A DNA stretch of 64,000 nucleotides from contig NZ_CP111079.1 of assembly GCF_026278245.1 (NCBI RefSeq), positions 1,056,501 through 1,120,500 on the forward strand, given 5' to 3'. How positions within the stretch are numbered: position 1 is the stretch's first letter; every line of letters starts with the position of its first letter. Source of the stretch: Pontibacter kalidii. Its GTDB lineage: Bacteria > Bacteroidota > Bacteroidia > Cytophagales > Hymenobacteraceae. Shown in pieces: positions 8,665 through 17,285 of this stretch. The position numbers and the translations under genes are program-made. Below the pieces are notes generated by a model. That model had not been told where the DNA came from, did no database searches, and saw only the letters and a list, made by a program, of their open reading frames with translations.

Positions 8665-9995
8665 TTATACTTGCAGCAGGGGAAGGTGCCGGGCACCGGG
8701 AAACAACTGGTTCATCTCCTTTAAGAAAGTATTCAGCCGTTCCCTGTCCATTTTGTTATGGAGCGAAAGGTCAGCGTCATTTACGACGGCAGCAGCATGG
8801 GTGTAGATGACGTCTAACCTCTGCGCGTCTGGCTTCTGGTGCAACAAGCCCTGCAGGCATCTGAGCAGCCGCAGGTCTATCTGCACATCTGCTTTCCCGT
8901 AGGTGCGGATGGGGCTCAGGTAACGGTGCATCAGCTCGTCCAACGTAAGGGTATAATCGATCACGCGCACCTTCTTCTCCTCGTCGAGCAGGCAGTTGAG
9001 GTCCTCATTTTTCATGCGGCGGATAAACAGCAAAGTCATAAAGTCAATAGCTTTCATGGCCGTGCCTGGGTCATTAATGCCCGGACTAAGGGCCTTCACC
9101 GCTATTTCGGAGAGCTGCTTCAGGCCCTGCTCAAAATCCTTCATCACAACCTCCTCCACACTCATCACAAAGCACTTCTGCAGCTTCCCTCCAGCTCCGG
9201 GGTTCTGGGGTCACTGGTGAGCTGCATCAACGGGGTGCCCTCCACGGTAAATGTGCCCACCTCTACCAGTATCTTCACTTGCAGCTGGTGCTGCCTTGCC
9301 AGCTGCCGCAACCCTTCCAGGTCTACCTGCCGGAGGTAGCCGTTGGTGTTGTTGTATAAGGTATACTTAAAGTCGTTGTTGCTGGACTTGTCCGGTGCAT
9401 GGGTGTTGCTCACTACCTGCTTCTCCACCTCCAGGGCCTGCGCCGCTTTCTGGAACACGCTGTTTACAATATTGTCGAGCTGAATGGCCTGGGAGATAGA
9501 GTGAATAAAGTACACAAACAACACCAAGCAGATGATGCCAAAGGCCAGCCCCAGCAGTACCGCGATGGCCGGCGTATGCGCACTTTCCTTATCCGTCTTA
9601 TAACTCAGCAGCAGGAGCAGCACGTAGATGATGGTGCCGATGTAGAAACCCAGCACCACCTGGTGCGACCGGACGGTGGTAAGGCCGGGAATAACCCTCG
9701 GGGAAAGGTTACTCGTTGCCTGGCTCAGCACGATCATCACCATCGAAAAGCTGAAGACGGTAAGGGAAATGATGCCAGCCGCCACCGTGCTGAGTATAAG
9801 CCGGGCATTTTCCTCGTCGCGCACCAGCTCGAATGGCAGCCGCTCTTCCAGCGCCGTGCTGATAGGCAGCGTCTCGAAGTACAGCATCCCGATGGCCAGC
9901 ATGAAGAAGCCCACGGAGATGATAGACGGCAGAAAGGCGATGCTGCTGGTGAGAGATGCCTGCTCTCTGTAAGATGAAGTGGTGAACTTGGTCAT
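8665..9995 (-). pseudogene. DUF2254 membrane protein, split by an apparent single-base frameshift
   Basis: The upstream part (9995 to 9165, 276 codons) has four membrane helices and a soluble linker ending PLMQLTSDPRTPELEG. The downstream part (from about 9196 to 8665) has the signature ALSPGINDPGTAMKAIDFM and is in another frame. Both belong to the DUF2254 family, which is normally one protein of about 430-450 residues. In the second frame the text GKLQKCFVMSVEEVVMKDFEQG directly continues LEG, placing the indel in the G-rich stretch at about 9187-9196. Function of DUF2254 is unknown. It lies 36 bases downstream of the isoaspartyl peptidase gene on the same strand. Confidence 0.75.
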
Positions 9996-10031
9996 TGTAC
10001 GCTTCCTTGGTCGCTACAGACGAGGATGCTG

Positions 10032-10949
10032 TTAAAGCTTCTCACTATTCCATAGGGCTATCTTTGGTTTTTCGCCGCCTATACTATAGCCGCGCTTCAT
10101 CAGGTTGGTGTTGAAGGCAAAGGCAACCTCCGCCTGCTGGTTCAGTGCTATCAGCCCTATGTCTCCTTTCAGGAACTCCCTGTGCATAGTAATGGCTTGA
10201 TCTGCGGCTTGCTGCAGGCGCTCGTCGGCATATTTTATCTGGGCGTATACTTCGTGTGCAATAGCACCGCGCATGATCACCTCGCCCTCTCCGGTGCAGC
10301 TCACAGCGCAGTAAGGGTTGTTGGCATAGGTGCCGCCGCCAATCACCGGGCTGTCGGAGATGCGGCCCTTCAGGCGGTTGGCAAGGCCGCCGGTGGAGGT
10401 GCCCGCTGCCAGGTTACCGTCCTGGTCCAGGGCCACGGCCCCCACGGTATCGTGGCCTTTTCGCTGCTGCTCGTCCAGAACGCTTTTATGCCAGGCCTTC
10501 AGTTTCTCCTCCGTTACAAAATAGGATGGTTTCTCCAGTTCCAGGCCCTGCGCCAGCGCGAACTCTTCTGCACCGGTGCCCGCCAGGAAACTGTGCTTGC
10601 AGTTGCGCATGATTTCTTTGGCCAGCCTGATGGGATTTTTAACGTAGCGCACGTTGCCCGCAGAACCCGAATTGAGGTTCCGGCCGTCCATAATGGCGGC
10701 ATCAAAATCCGTTTCCCCGTGTATGTTCAGGCTGCCGCCCCTGCCGGCGTTAAACAGCGGGTTGTTTTCCATACGTTCGATGGCGGCTGCTACGGCATCC
10801 AGGGCGCTACCGCCTTTCTCCAGCACGGTGCTCCCGGCCTGCAGCGCCTCCTCCAGCCCCTCCCGGTATAATTTCTCTTGCTCCTTGGTTACCTCTTCAC
10901 GCTTCACGGTTTCCGCACCGGCATGTAGGGCGATAGCATACTTTCTCAT
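10032..10949 (-). CDS. Isoaspartyl peptidase / plant-type L-asparaginase (Ntn hydrolase)
   Basis: 305-residue precursor of the IaaA family. Autocleavage is expected before Thr168 in GHDTVGAVALD, producing alpha and beta subunits; the catalytic Thr is followed by the typical G-N-L-A-A-G-T-S-T-G-G region and the IGGGTYANN loop. It hydrolyses beta-aspartyl dipeptides, including the beta-Asp-Arg released by cyanophycinase, and some members also act on asparagine. The alpha part shows AGRGGSLN and LNSGSAGNVRYVKNPI, as expected. No signal peptide, so probably cytosolic. The gene converges on the cyanophycinase operon and is likely co-transcribed with the DUF2254 gene. Confidence 0.92.
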   Translation of the reverse strand: MRKYAIALHAGAETVKREEVTKEQEKLYREGLEEALQAGSTVLEKGGSALDAVAAAIERMENNPLFNAGRGGSLNIHGETDFDAAIMDGRNLNSGSAGNVRYVKNPIRLAKEIMRNCKHSFLAGTGAEEFALAQGLELEKPSYFVTEEKLKAWHKSVLDEQQRKGHDTVGAVALDQDGNLAAGTSTGGLANRLKGRISDSPVIGGGTYANNPYCAVSCTGEGEVIMRGAIAHEVYAQIKYADERLQQAADQAITMHREFLKGDIGLIALNQQAEVAFAFNTNLMKRGYSIGGEKPKIALWNSEKL

Positions 10950-11196
10950 CCTGTAAAATTAAAGGTATTGGGTTTGGGCGGGTGCTGAGGATTGTACGGC
11001 AGGGAAGGGAAGCGGTTGGGGTGAGGTTGCCAAATAGTTATACTTTTGTGCCATGCCACTGCCGGCTTTTAAGCGGGGATAATGAGTATACTTGTGCTAG
11101 AATCCGAAACGGTAGTTTTATACTTTCCCGGAGGCTACAGCAGGAGCAGTTTCCGGGAGATCGGTGCAATTCCGGTGGGGCTTGAGCTCATACTTC
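10950..11196. other. Spacer rich in TATACTT words
   Basis: No gene seen. The stretch holds three TATACTT heptamers within about 80 bases (11039-11125) and no convincing open frame. Confidence 0.5.
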
Positions 11197-11332
11197 TCAG
11201 GTAGGGGATGCCTGCTTTTTGAAGTACACCTTAAACGTGGTGCCCTTGCCGGGCTCGCTCTTAATTGCAAGAAGAGCAGGCGCTGACTGTCAGGAGGATG
11301 TCCAAGATCTGTATTGCATCTATTATTTTCAT
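11197..11332 (-). pseudogene. Remnant of a histidine-kinase C-terminus
   Basis: Read on the minus strand, the end of this stretch translates as AIKSEPGKGTTFKVYFKK followed by ASPT and a stop at 11197-11199. SEPGKGTTFKVYF is the G2-box ending of HATPase_c domains. An ATG at 11330-11332 opens a different frame (MKIIDAIQILDILL...) that stops before joining it. The body of a kinase is absent, so this looks like the scar of a large internal deletion. Too short to be functional. Confidence 0.5.
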
Positions 11333-11429
11333 AAACAAAAAGATGCTTTAACTTCTTTACCCTTAAATGAAAGTATAAGTAGAAGAGGTTAGTTTAGCTG
11401 CGGGCAAAAGCAGGGCTTTAGCTATGGTT

Positions 11430-11437
11430 TATTTTTG
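11430..11437 (+). promoter_or_regulatory. -7 element candidate for msrA
   Basis: TATTTTTG matches the Bacteroidota -7 consensus TAnnTTTG and lies 31 bases before the msrA start. No clear TTTG is found at the usual -33 distance, so it is only a partial match. Confidence 0.4.
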
Positions 11438-11468
11438 CCGGCAATAGGAGTATATAAAATCAGGATAT

Positions 11469-12002
11469 ATGGAAACAGCAACGTTTGGCAATGGGTGCTT
11501 TTGGTGCACAGAGGCTATCTTTCAGGAGTTAAAAGGCGTGGAGAAAGTGCTATCCGGCTATGCCGGCGGCCATGTTGACAACCCAACCTACAAGCAGGTA
11601 TGCGCAGGCACCACCGGCCACGCCGAGGTGCTCCAGGTAACGTATGACCCGGAGCAGGTCAGCTATCAGGAGCTGCTGGAGGTGTTCTGGAGCACCCACG
11701 ACCCCACCACCCTCAACCGCCAGGGCAACGACATCGGGACGCAGTACCGCTCTGTGATCTTCTACCACAACTCGGAGCAAAAGGAACTGGCCGAAAGGTA
11801 CAAGCAGGAACTGGATGCCTCCGGGGCCTTCGATGCCCCTATTGTAACGGAGATTGAGCCCTTGGGTAAGTTCTACCCGGCCGAGGACTACCACCTGAAT
11901 TATTTCAACACCCACGGGCACGAGCCTTACTGCAGCTTTGTCATCCGGCCAAAGGTGGATAAGTTCAGGAAGGTATTCGGTGCCAAGCTGAAGTCGGCGT
12001 AG
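11469..12002 (+). CDS. msrA: Peptide methionine sulfoxide reductase MsrA
   Basis: Repairs methionine-S-sulfoxide in proteins, using thioredoxin. The 177 residues match the MsrA fold: GCFWC motif with catalytic Cys10, GYAGGHVDNPTYKQVCAGTTGHAE at 30-53 (substrate pocket), HDPTTLNRQGNDIGTQYRS, and FYPAEDYHLNYF near the C-terminus. Cytosolic form: the start is followed at once by the catalytic motif with no signal peptide. No MsrB domain is fused. Monocistronic, with its own -7-like element upstream and a hairpin about 70 bases downstream. Confidence 0.96.
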   Translation: METATFGNGCFWCTEAIFQELKGVEKVLSGYAGGHVDNPTYKQVCAGTTGHAEVLQVTYDPEQVSYQELLEVFWSTHDPTTLNRQGNDIGTQYRSVIFYHNSEQKELAERYKQELDASGAFDAPIVTEIEPLGKFYPAEDYHLNYFNTHGHEPYCSFVIRPKVDKFRKVFGAKLKSA

Positions 12003-12071
12003 GGTGGCTAGGAACCAGGGAGTTGGAATTCTGGGAACGACGGCTTAACTTAAGCCCCCTTAAACGAGCAA

Positions 12072-12102
12072 AAGCCCTGTAGTGGGGGAGACTACAGGGC
12101 TT
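12072..12102. terminator. Hairpin between msrA and a convergent small gene
   Basis: AAGCCCTGTAGT (12072-12083) pairs with ACTACAGGGCTT (12091-12102) around a G-rich loop. On the minus strand it is followed by TTTTGC, so it may end transcription from both sides. Confidence 0.6.
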
Positions 12103-12179
12103 GCCTAATCTAAACACAAACAACCAACAAAATCTATTAAATTAAAGGGAATCAGGGGTTACACAAATAAGAATGCCTT

Positions 12180-12446
12180 TTAGTATCGTACGAATGGTGT
12201 TACGCTTACCGAGTCGAAGTTGTCCGCAAGCCCTACAAAGTAATCTCCGATGAAGATTCCCGAGCCGCTGCTAACTGCGCTGGAGCCGGCATGAAAGGTA
12301 ATCATGTTGCCATCTATGGTTGCAAAGCCAGCAGGCTCCTCGTGTAGCAAGGCAGCCTTTGGGCCTGTACTGCTTGGTAATAGCGCAGCCTTTACCAGGC
12401 AGGGCTCAACCAGTCGTTTGGGTGAAGGGTTTAATGTCGAGTTCAT
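12180..12446 (-). CDS. Hypothetical small protein
   Basis: An 88-codon frame with no recognised family. The N-terminal half is Pro/Leu/Ala-rich and basic; the C-terminal half (DGNMITFHAGSSAVSSGSG, then IFIGDYFVGLADNFDSV) alternates polar and hydrophobic residues like beta strands. No signal peptide or membrane segment. The start ATG at 12444-12446 is preceded by AT-rich DNA, and a hairpin lies downstream at 12072-12102. Could be a real short protein or a decayed one. Confidence 0.4.
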   Translation of the reverse strand: MNSTLNPSPKRLVEPCLVKAALLPSSTGPKAALLHEEPAGFATIDGNMITFHAGSSAVSSGSGIFIGDYFVGLADNFDSVSVTPFVRY

Positions 12447-12756
12447 GTGACGATGGGGTTTTGGGTTCTAACACGCTACAAGTATAAGCATGCCCCCTCT
12501 CCAGAAACAGGAATATTAATCGGCAAGAGTAACATGAATATTTTGGTTTATTTATGCGATGTTTCCTATAATTATCAATGCGTTCAGGTCTGTTTATTCC
12601 TGAGTTTGTGCTTGGGTTATAATGTTTTCTTGTTGTAAGTATTTGAAATAAAGCATATTGATAAGCAGGTGTACTTGTAGGAACGGTGCTGGATGAACGC
12701 CATAGCTATTGAAGAAGTAGCAAGAAAATTGGTAAATTGCTTCAAAAAGTAACGTT
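12447..12756. other. AT-rich spacer, no gene supported
   Basis: A 63-codon + strand frame starts at 12447 but reads as irregular Cys/Tyr-rich sequence without family features. One AAGTATA word is at about 12480. Nothing else is seen. Confidence 0.45.
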
Positions 12757-13842
12757 CTACTGGCTGCTTTTTGAGCTAAAGGCCTGATTAAAATAATAGC
12801 TGCAAGTATAAAGTGCGAGAACCGTAAGGCTCAGCAGGCCTCCGGGAAAGAGTACCAGCCACCAGGCAGAGGTATTGCTTCGGATACTGGAGATAGTGCG
12901 TCCCCAGCTAACCAGCGTGGTAGGCACCCCGATATTCAGGAAAGAGAGCGAGGACTCCAGCGCCAGCAACCCACCCAATCCGAACGTAAAGGCTACCAGA
13001 ACCGGGCCGGCCAGGTTTGGCAGCGCATGCCGCCAGATAAGCCGCGCCGGCCGGTTGCCTATACTTTGGGCCGCCTCGAAGTACGGCAGTTGCCTGATAC
13101 GCAGCATTTCGGCGCGTGACAAGCGGGCAATGGCGGGCCAAAGTGTAAAAACCAGCAGCAGTGAGAGCAGGGGCAGGGAAGGGGGGATAAAAGAAGCCAG
13201 CACCAGGATAAGCACAAAGCGCGGGATGCTCGTGAGCGCCTCGGTCAGCCGCATCACTCCTTTGTCTACTGGTATGGCTACCGCTTTTCGCCAGTAGGGG
13301 AACCAGCGCTGTAAACCTTCTGAGAGGAGCCATAAAAGTATGAGCAGGCCCAGCAGCAGGCCGAAAGAGAGTAGTACGTGCCTGTATCCCGACTCCCAGC
13401 TATACAATTTCAACGGTAAGTACAGGCCATAGTACAGCAGCAGAGGCGTGCTCAGGACCCAGCGCAGTATCCTGTGCAATGGCTGTTGCAGGCCCCTGTT
13501 GCCGAAATATCCTGCCGTAGTTCCGAGCACCATACCCACTAGGGCAGCGCATAGCATAACAGGTAAGCTAATCAGGAAGGCGGTGCGGGCGCCAAAGAGC
13601 ACGTTCGCCAGTAGATCACGGCCCAGGCCATCGGTGCCAAGTGGGTGGCCCGACTCCATAGCCGTTGCGGTGAAGGGCGCCAGGAAGGGGTGCTGCAGGT
13701 CGAGGTAATTTGGAGCGTACGGCAAATGCAGCAAAGGAAGCACCAGCGCCAGCAACAGCAGCAGCGCCAGGTACAGCAGGGCGATTCTGAACCCCCATTT
13801 GCCCTTCCAAAGGCTTTTTATACTTTGCCAGATGCGCCTCAT
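12757..13842 (-). CDS. Peptide-type ABC transporter permease (OppC/DppC family)
   Basis: Inner-membrane permease of 361 residues. It has the OppC-type N-terminus (one helix, then HPLGTDGLGRDLLANVLFGAR before the core), several further helices, and the cytoplasmic EAA loop EAAQSIGNRPARLIWRHALPN that contacts the ATPase. An extra hydrophobic insertion sits between the first core helices (about 125-185). The start codon overlaps the end of the upstream permease gene by 4 bases (ATGA at 13839-13842), so translation is probably coupled. No ATPase gene follows, so the nucleotide-binding subunits must be encoded elsewhere. Confidence 0.9.
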   Translation of the reverse strand: MRRIWQSIKSLWKGKWGFRIALLYLALLLLLALVLPLLHLPYAPNYLDLQHPFLAPFTATAMESGHPLGTDGLGRDLLANVLFGARTAFLISLPVMLCAALVGMVLGTTAGYFGNRGLQQPLHRILRWVLSTPLLLYYGLYLPLKLYSWESGYRHVLLSFGLLLGLLILLWLLSEGLQRWFPYWRKAVAIPVDKGVMRLTEALTSIPRFVLILVLASFIPPSLPLLSLLLVFTLWPAIARLSRAEMLRIRQLPYFEAAQSIGNRPARLIWRHALPNLAGPVLVAFTFGLGGLLALESSLSFLNIGVPTTLVSWGRTISSIRSNTSAWWLVLFPGGLLSLTVLALYTCSYYFNQAFSSKSSQ

Positions 13843-14975
13843 GCCAGCTTCTGCTTTATGCGTGGGTCGGCCCAGACATAGGCCGTGTCGGCTAGCGCGT
13901 AGGAAATCATGCGCACCACCAGCACCACCAGTATGATCGCTACCAGCACCGGGTAGTCCCGCGCCATCACCGATTCAATCAGCAAACGGCCTATACCGGG
14001 TATGGCATAAATGGTTTCCACAAGTATGGAGCCGCTCACCAGCGCTGGAATAAAGTCTGATACGATGGTGATGAGTGGCAGCAAGGCGTTGCGCAGCGCG
14101 TGCCGGCGGATGACCAGGTGTTCCGGCAACCCTTTTGCCCTGGCCGTGCGCGTAAAGTTGGCCTGCAGCGACGCCTGCAGCGAGTTATAGACCTGGTTGG
14201 TAATGTAGGGCAGGTTCACGAGTACCAGCGCCAGGAGCGGCAGTGCCATGAACTGCATCTGCTGCCCCAGTTCTTGCCAAAAGTCAAGGTTGTCAGGTGC
14301 ATAATACCCCATTCCATACACCGGGAAAAGCTGCAGGAAATCGGGGTTAGCGAGTAGCACCAGCAGCAGCAGGGCCAGCACCAGCATCGGTATACTATCT
14401 ACAACAAATAGGGATGGCAGCAACAGGCGCCGCAGGCGCTGCATCCGTTTCCGGGCTATCAGTATACTTAGCTCAAGGGCCAGGGCGAGGGTAACCGCCA
14501 TGCCTGTTAACAGTAGCCAGAATGTGTTGCCGATACTGTTCCGGATCATTTCCAGCACAGGCTGACCCGTGCGGTACGAGGTGCTGAAATCACCAGTGAG
14601 TATACCTGAGAGCCAGTGATGATACTGGTTGGAAGTGCCGTTCCAGTTAAACTGTGGCAGCAGGTAGGAGTAAGATAGCTCGAGTTGCTCTTGTGTGGCT
14701 TCCGGCTGCAGGTTTGGCGGCGCTTGGGGCTGTTCGTAAGAGGAGAGGCTGAAGTAGAAAAGAGGTAGGTGCTGCCCGGTTCTTTGCTGATACTCCCGGA
14801 AGGCCGCTTCCCGGCTGCTTTGGCTGCTTTGATTGTAGAAGCTGGCCTCCGGGTTCAGGAAGCGCTCCTCCCCGAACGAGCCCGGAAGCATCCTGCTCAG
14901 TAGAAATACCAGCGTTCCCAGCAGCCAGATGGTGGGGATAGCCAGCAGAATTCTCCTGAGCAGGTACACAAGCAT
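13839..14975 (-). CDS. Peptide-type ABC transporter permease (OppB/DppB family)
   Basis: 378 residues with the OppB-type start MLVYLLRRILLAIPTIWLLG, a long periplasmic loop (about 30-125, longer than usual), and the core helices with EAA-type loop FTRTARAKGLPEHLVIRRHAL and the family end-motif ETIYAIPGIGRLLIESVMARDYP. It pairs with the OppC-type product to form the membrane channel. It lies 5 bases after the substrate-binding lipoprotein gene, in one operon. Confidence 0.92.
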   Translation of the reverse strand: MLVYLLRRILLAIPTIWLLGTLVFLLSRMLPGSFGEERFLNPEASFYNQSSQSSREAAFREYQQRTGQHLPLFYFSLSSYEQPQAPPNLQPEATQEQLELSYSYLLPQFNWNGTSNQYHHWLSGILTGDFSTSYRTGQPVLEMIRNSIGNTFWLLLTGMAVTLALALELSILIARKRMQRLRRLLLPSLFVVDSIPMLVLALLLLVLLANPDFLQLFPVYGMGYYAPDNLDFWQELGQQMQFMALPLLALVLVNLPYITNQVYNSLQASLQANFTRTARAKGLPEHLVIRRHALRNALLPLITIVSDFIPALVSGSILVETIYAIPGIGRLLIESVMARDYPVLVAIILVVLVVRMISYALADTAYVWADPRIKQKLA

Positions 14976-14980
14976 AGCGC

Positions 14981-16711
14981 TTACTCGTCCTCTTTTAAGG
15001 TGAAGGCACTAACGTCGTAGTTAGGTTTTAGGCCTGAGATCTTTGTATTTGTGAAACGCTGGTGAATGGCGATGCGCTCCTTTGTGTAGTACATCGAAAT
15101 GAAGGCGGCCTCCTCGTGCATGATTTCCTGCAGGCGTTTCAGCAGGCTTGCCTGTTCCTGGCGGGAGGTAACGGTGCCGCTGATTCTGTCTAGAATCTCG
15201 TCGCTTTCCGGTGTGCCGAAGCCGGTGTAGTTCAGCCCGCCTTCCTTGGCATAGTCGGAGTGAAGCAGCGGCTTAAAGTTGAAGGCAAAAGGGTTGCCGC
15301 CCAGCGAGCGAAAGTATAGATCGAAGTCGTGTTGCTTGGACTTACTCGCCAGCAGACTGCTCTCCACCCCCTGCACGTGTACCGGTATCCCAATCTGCGC
15401 GGCATTCTGCTGGAGTATAACAGCTGCATTTTCATAGCTGGTGTTCCCTGCACGGAAGATCACCTCAATTGTGAGCTGCTCTTTCTTTCCGTTGATGTTC
15501 TTGTACCAGCCTCCTTTTTCCTTTTTCCATCCGGATGCTTTTAACAGATCCGTCACTTTGGCGGGATCAGAAGTATAATGTTTCAGGCTTGTGTTATAGA
15601 AGTCGGCAACAGACGGTGGAATGGGGCCAACCGTAGGTGTGGCGTAGTCCTGCTGCGATACTCTGATCACGCTTTCGATACCCAGGAGATGGGCAATAGC
15701 TTGCCGCGTGCGCTTGTCAGCGAACTTTGGCCGGCGGGTATTGATGCCCGCATACGTAAACTCGTACGCATCCGGTGTGTGCAGGGCATAGTCTTTCAGA
15801 AAGGGCTCCTGCCGCTGTAGCTGCTCAAACTCAGCCACCGGTATACCCTCCAGCACATCCAGCTGCCGGTTCTTAAGGGCAAGAACGGCTGTTGTCATGT
15901 CCGGAATAACCTGAAAGCTGACGCGCTGTGGAATGGCTGTCAGATGTTGTGTGTTAGATGTGTTGTTCCCCCACCAGTCTTTTTTGCGCGTCAGCGTCAG
16001 GTATTGTCCGTTTTCCCAGTTCTCCAAGGTATAGCCGCCACTGCCTTGCAGCAGTGCTGGGTCCCGCCCAAAATCAGGCGAGTTAAACTTGACTGCGAAT
16101 GCTTTTAGTTTCTCATCGTTTTCCAGTTCGGAGGGATTTCCGCTCAGGGTAGCCACTTCTATGTGCCGCAGCAGGTTCTCAGGATCGTACAGATAGGCCG
16201 GCAGTATAAAGAAATCGCCGGTGAGCAACTCCATCTCAGGCGCATACCCGCTGCACACAAACGTGAAGCGGCGCGGGTTATCTGCATCTATCCTGATATC
16301 CTGAATGAACTCCAACTGCGGTTTAAGACTCTCGTTGTTCAACAGCGGAGCTTTTGCCACCTTCAGCGTGAAAGCCACATCCTCAGCTGTTACAGGGCTG
16401 CCATTCGTCCATTCCGCCGCCTCCCTTATTTCATAGGTGAAAAGCGTGGTGGAGTCCTGTCGCTCAACCGAGGGCATGTCCTTAGCCAGGTATGGCTTAA
16501 TTTCATTGGTCCCCAGGTCGGCGCTCAGCAAACTCTGAAACAGCAGGTTGATAATCTGTAGTGCACCGGCGTGGCTGTAGCTCACAGGGCTCAGCGTTTC
16601 CGGTTCAGTTGATAACCTAACCCGCACCTCTTCAGGTGCGCGCTCTGGCTGGCTACAGTATGTAAAAAGTAATAAGAGAAAGCAGGTTAATGCTGTGTTG
16701 ATTTTCCTCAT
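14981..16711 (-). CDS. Oligopeptide-type ABC substrate-binding lipoprotein (SBP_bac_5)
   Basis: Extracytoplasmic solute-binding protein of 576 residues. It has a signal peptide and a lipobox-like LFTYC with Cys19 (Tyr at -1 is unusual). The family-5 signature follows: LSTEPETLSPVSY, then WTNGSPVTAEDVAFTLKVAK, and later HYTSDPAKVTDLLKASGW. Substrates in this family are peptides, less often nickel, heme or opines. First gene of the importer operon; a putative 52-residue exported peptide is encoded 53 bases upstream on the same strand. Confidence 0.92.
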   Translation of the reverse strand: MRKINTALTCFLLLLFTYCSQPERAPEEVRVRLSTEPETLSPVSYSHAGALQIINLLFQSLLSADLGTNEIKPYLAKDMPSVERQDSTTLFTYEIREAAEWTNGSPVTAEDVAFTLKVAKAPLLNNESLKPQLEFIQDIRIDADNPRRFTFVCSGYAPEMELLTGDFFILPAYLYDPENLLRHIEVATLSGNPSELENDEKLKAFAVKFNSPDFGRDPALLQGSGGYTLENWENGQYLTLTRKKDWWGNNTSNTQHLTAIPQRVSFQVIPDMTTAVLALKNRQLDVLEGIPVAEFEQLQRQEPFLKDYALHTPDAYEFTYAGINTRRPKFADKRTRQAIAHLLGIESVIRVSQQDYATPTVGPIPPSVADFYNTSLKHYTSDPAKVTDLLKASGWKKEKGGWYKNINGKKEQLTIEVIFRAGNTSYENAAVILQQNAAQIGIPVHVQGVESSLLASKSKQHDFDLYFRSLGGNPFAFNFKPLLHSDYAKEGGLNYTGFGTPESDEILDRISGTVTSRQEQASLLKRLQEIMHEEAAFISMYYTKERIAIHQRFTNTKISGLKPNYDVSAFTLKEDE

Positions 16712-16764
16712 GTACTTACCCTTTGGCTAAAGATTGTAAGGGCAAGTTAGGGAAAAGAAAGGGA

Positions 16765-16923
16765 TTAATCTTCTTCCCAGGTCGCAGTGCCTCCAAATGC
16801 TGAGATTTGCTGGTCGCTTTCAGCCGTTGAAGTAGTTTTAGTTTGCTGGTTGGTCTGAGCTGTATTTCCTGTGTTTCCTAAAGTCAGCAAATTAAGAATT
16901 AGGGAGATGATTATAGATACCAT
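16765..16923 (-). CDS. Small putative exported peptide (52 residues)
   Basis: ATG at 16921-16923, stop TAA at 16765-16767. Residues 2-15 are a continuous hydrophobic run (VSIIISLILNLLTL) and could act as a signal sequence, although basic residues are missing before it; a plausible cut is after NTA (residue 22). The remainder is a Gln/Thr/Ser-rich, acidic peptide ending ISAFGGTATWEED. The frame closes just upstream of the ATG, so this is the only start. It lies 53 bases before the peptide-importer operon on the same strand and is divergent from two helical-repeat proteins. No family recognised; coding is inferred from the start context and the signal-like N-terminus. Confidence 0.5.
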   Translation of the reverse strand: MVSIIISLILNLLTLGNTGNTAQTNQQTKTTSTAESDQQISAFGGTATWEED

Positions 16924-17285
16924 TTTTAAAAGGGTTTATGTTCTTTGATGATTACAGGGCAAAGTTGAGTATAAGATGTTGGGGATTAAAGGAATGTTCA
17001 TGTATAAAAGTAACTAGGAAATCTTTTTGTTGTATTATATTTTATTCTATTTGGTAAGTTTCAGTTGATTAGATTGAGCTATTTAACTATTTTTAAAATG
17101 CCTACTGATCCTGTTAAGGTAACTAAATGCATCTTACTGTATGGCATGTACATTTTACAATGTTAATAAAAAAGGTATGTATATACAGTCAATAAACCCT
17201 TATTAATGTAACTTGAACAATATTTTTGACCACTATAAATTTTATTATTTGATCTGCCTTGGGGAAGGGCTTGAGAAGCTTTAAA
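16924..17285. other. Very AT-rich divergent control region
   Basis: This 360-base stretch between the small peptide gene and the helical-repeat gene is visibly poorer in G+C than the rest of the window and must contain promoters for both directions. No gene is supported. A TTG at 17259 extends the downstream frame, but I do not think it is the start. Confidence 0.5.

Noticed and set aside
12447..12638. 63-codon + strand frame after the small hypothetical gene
   Set aside because: Irregular, Cys/Tyr-rich text without start context or family pattern.
16924..17285. Upstream start TTG at 17259 for the helical-repeat gene
   Set aside because: The ATG at 17286 aligns with the start of the tandem paralogue and sits in a better A-rich context.
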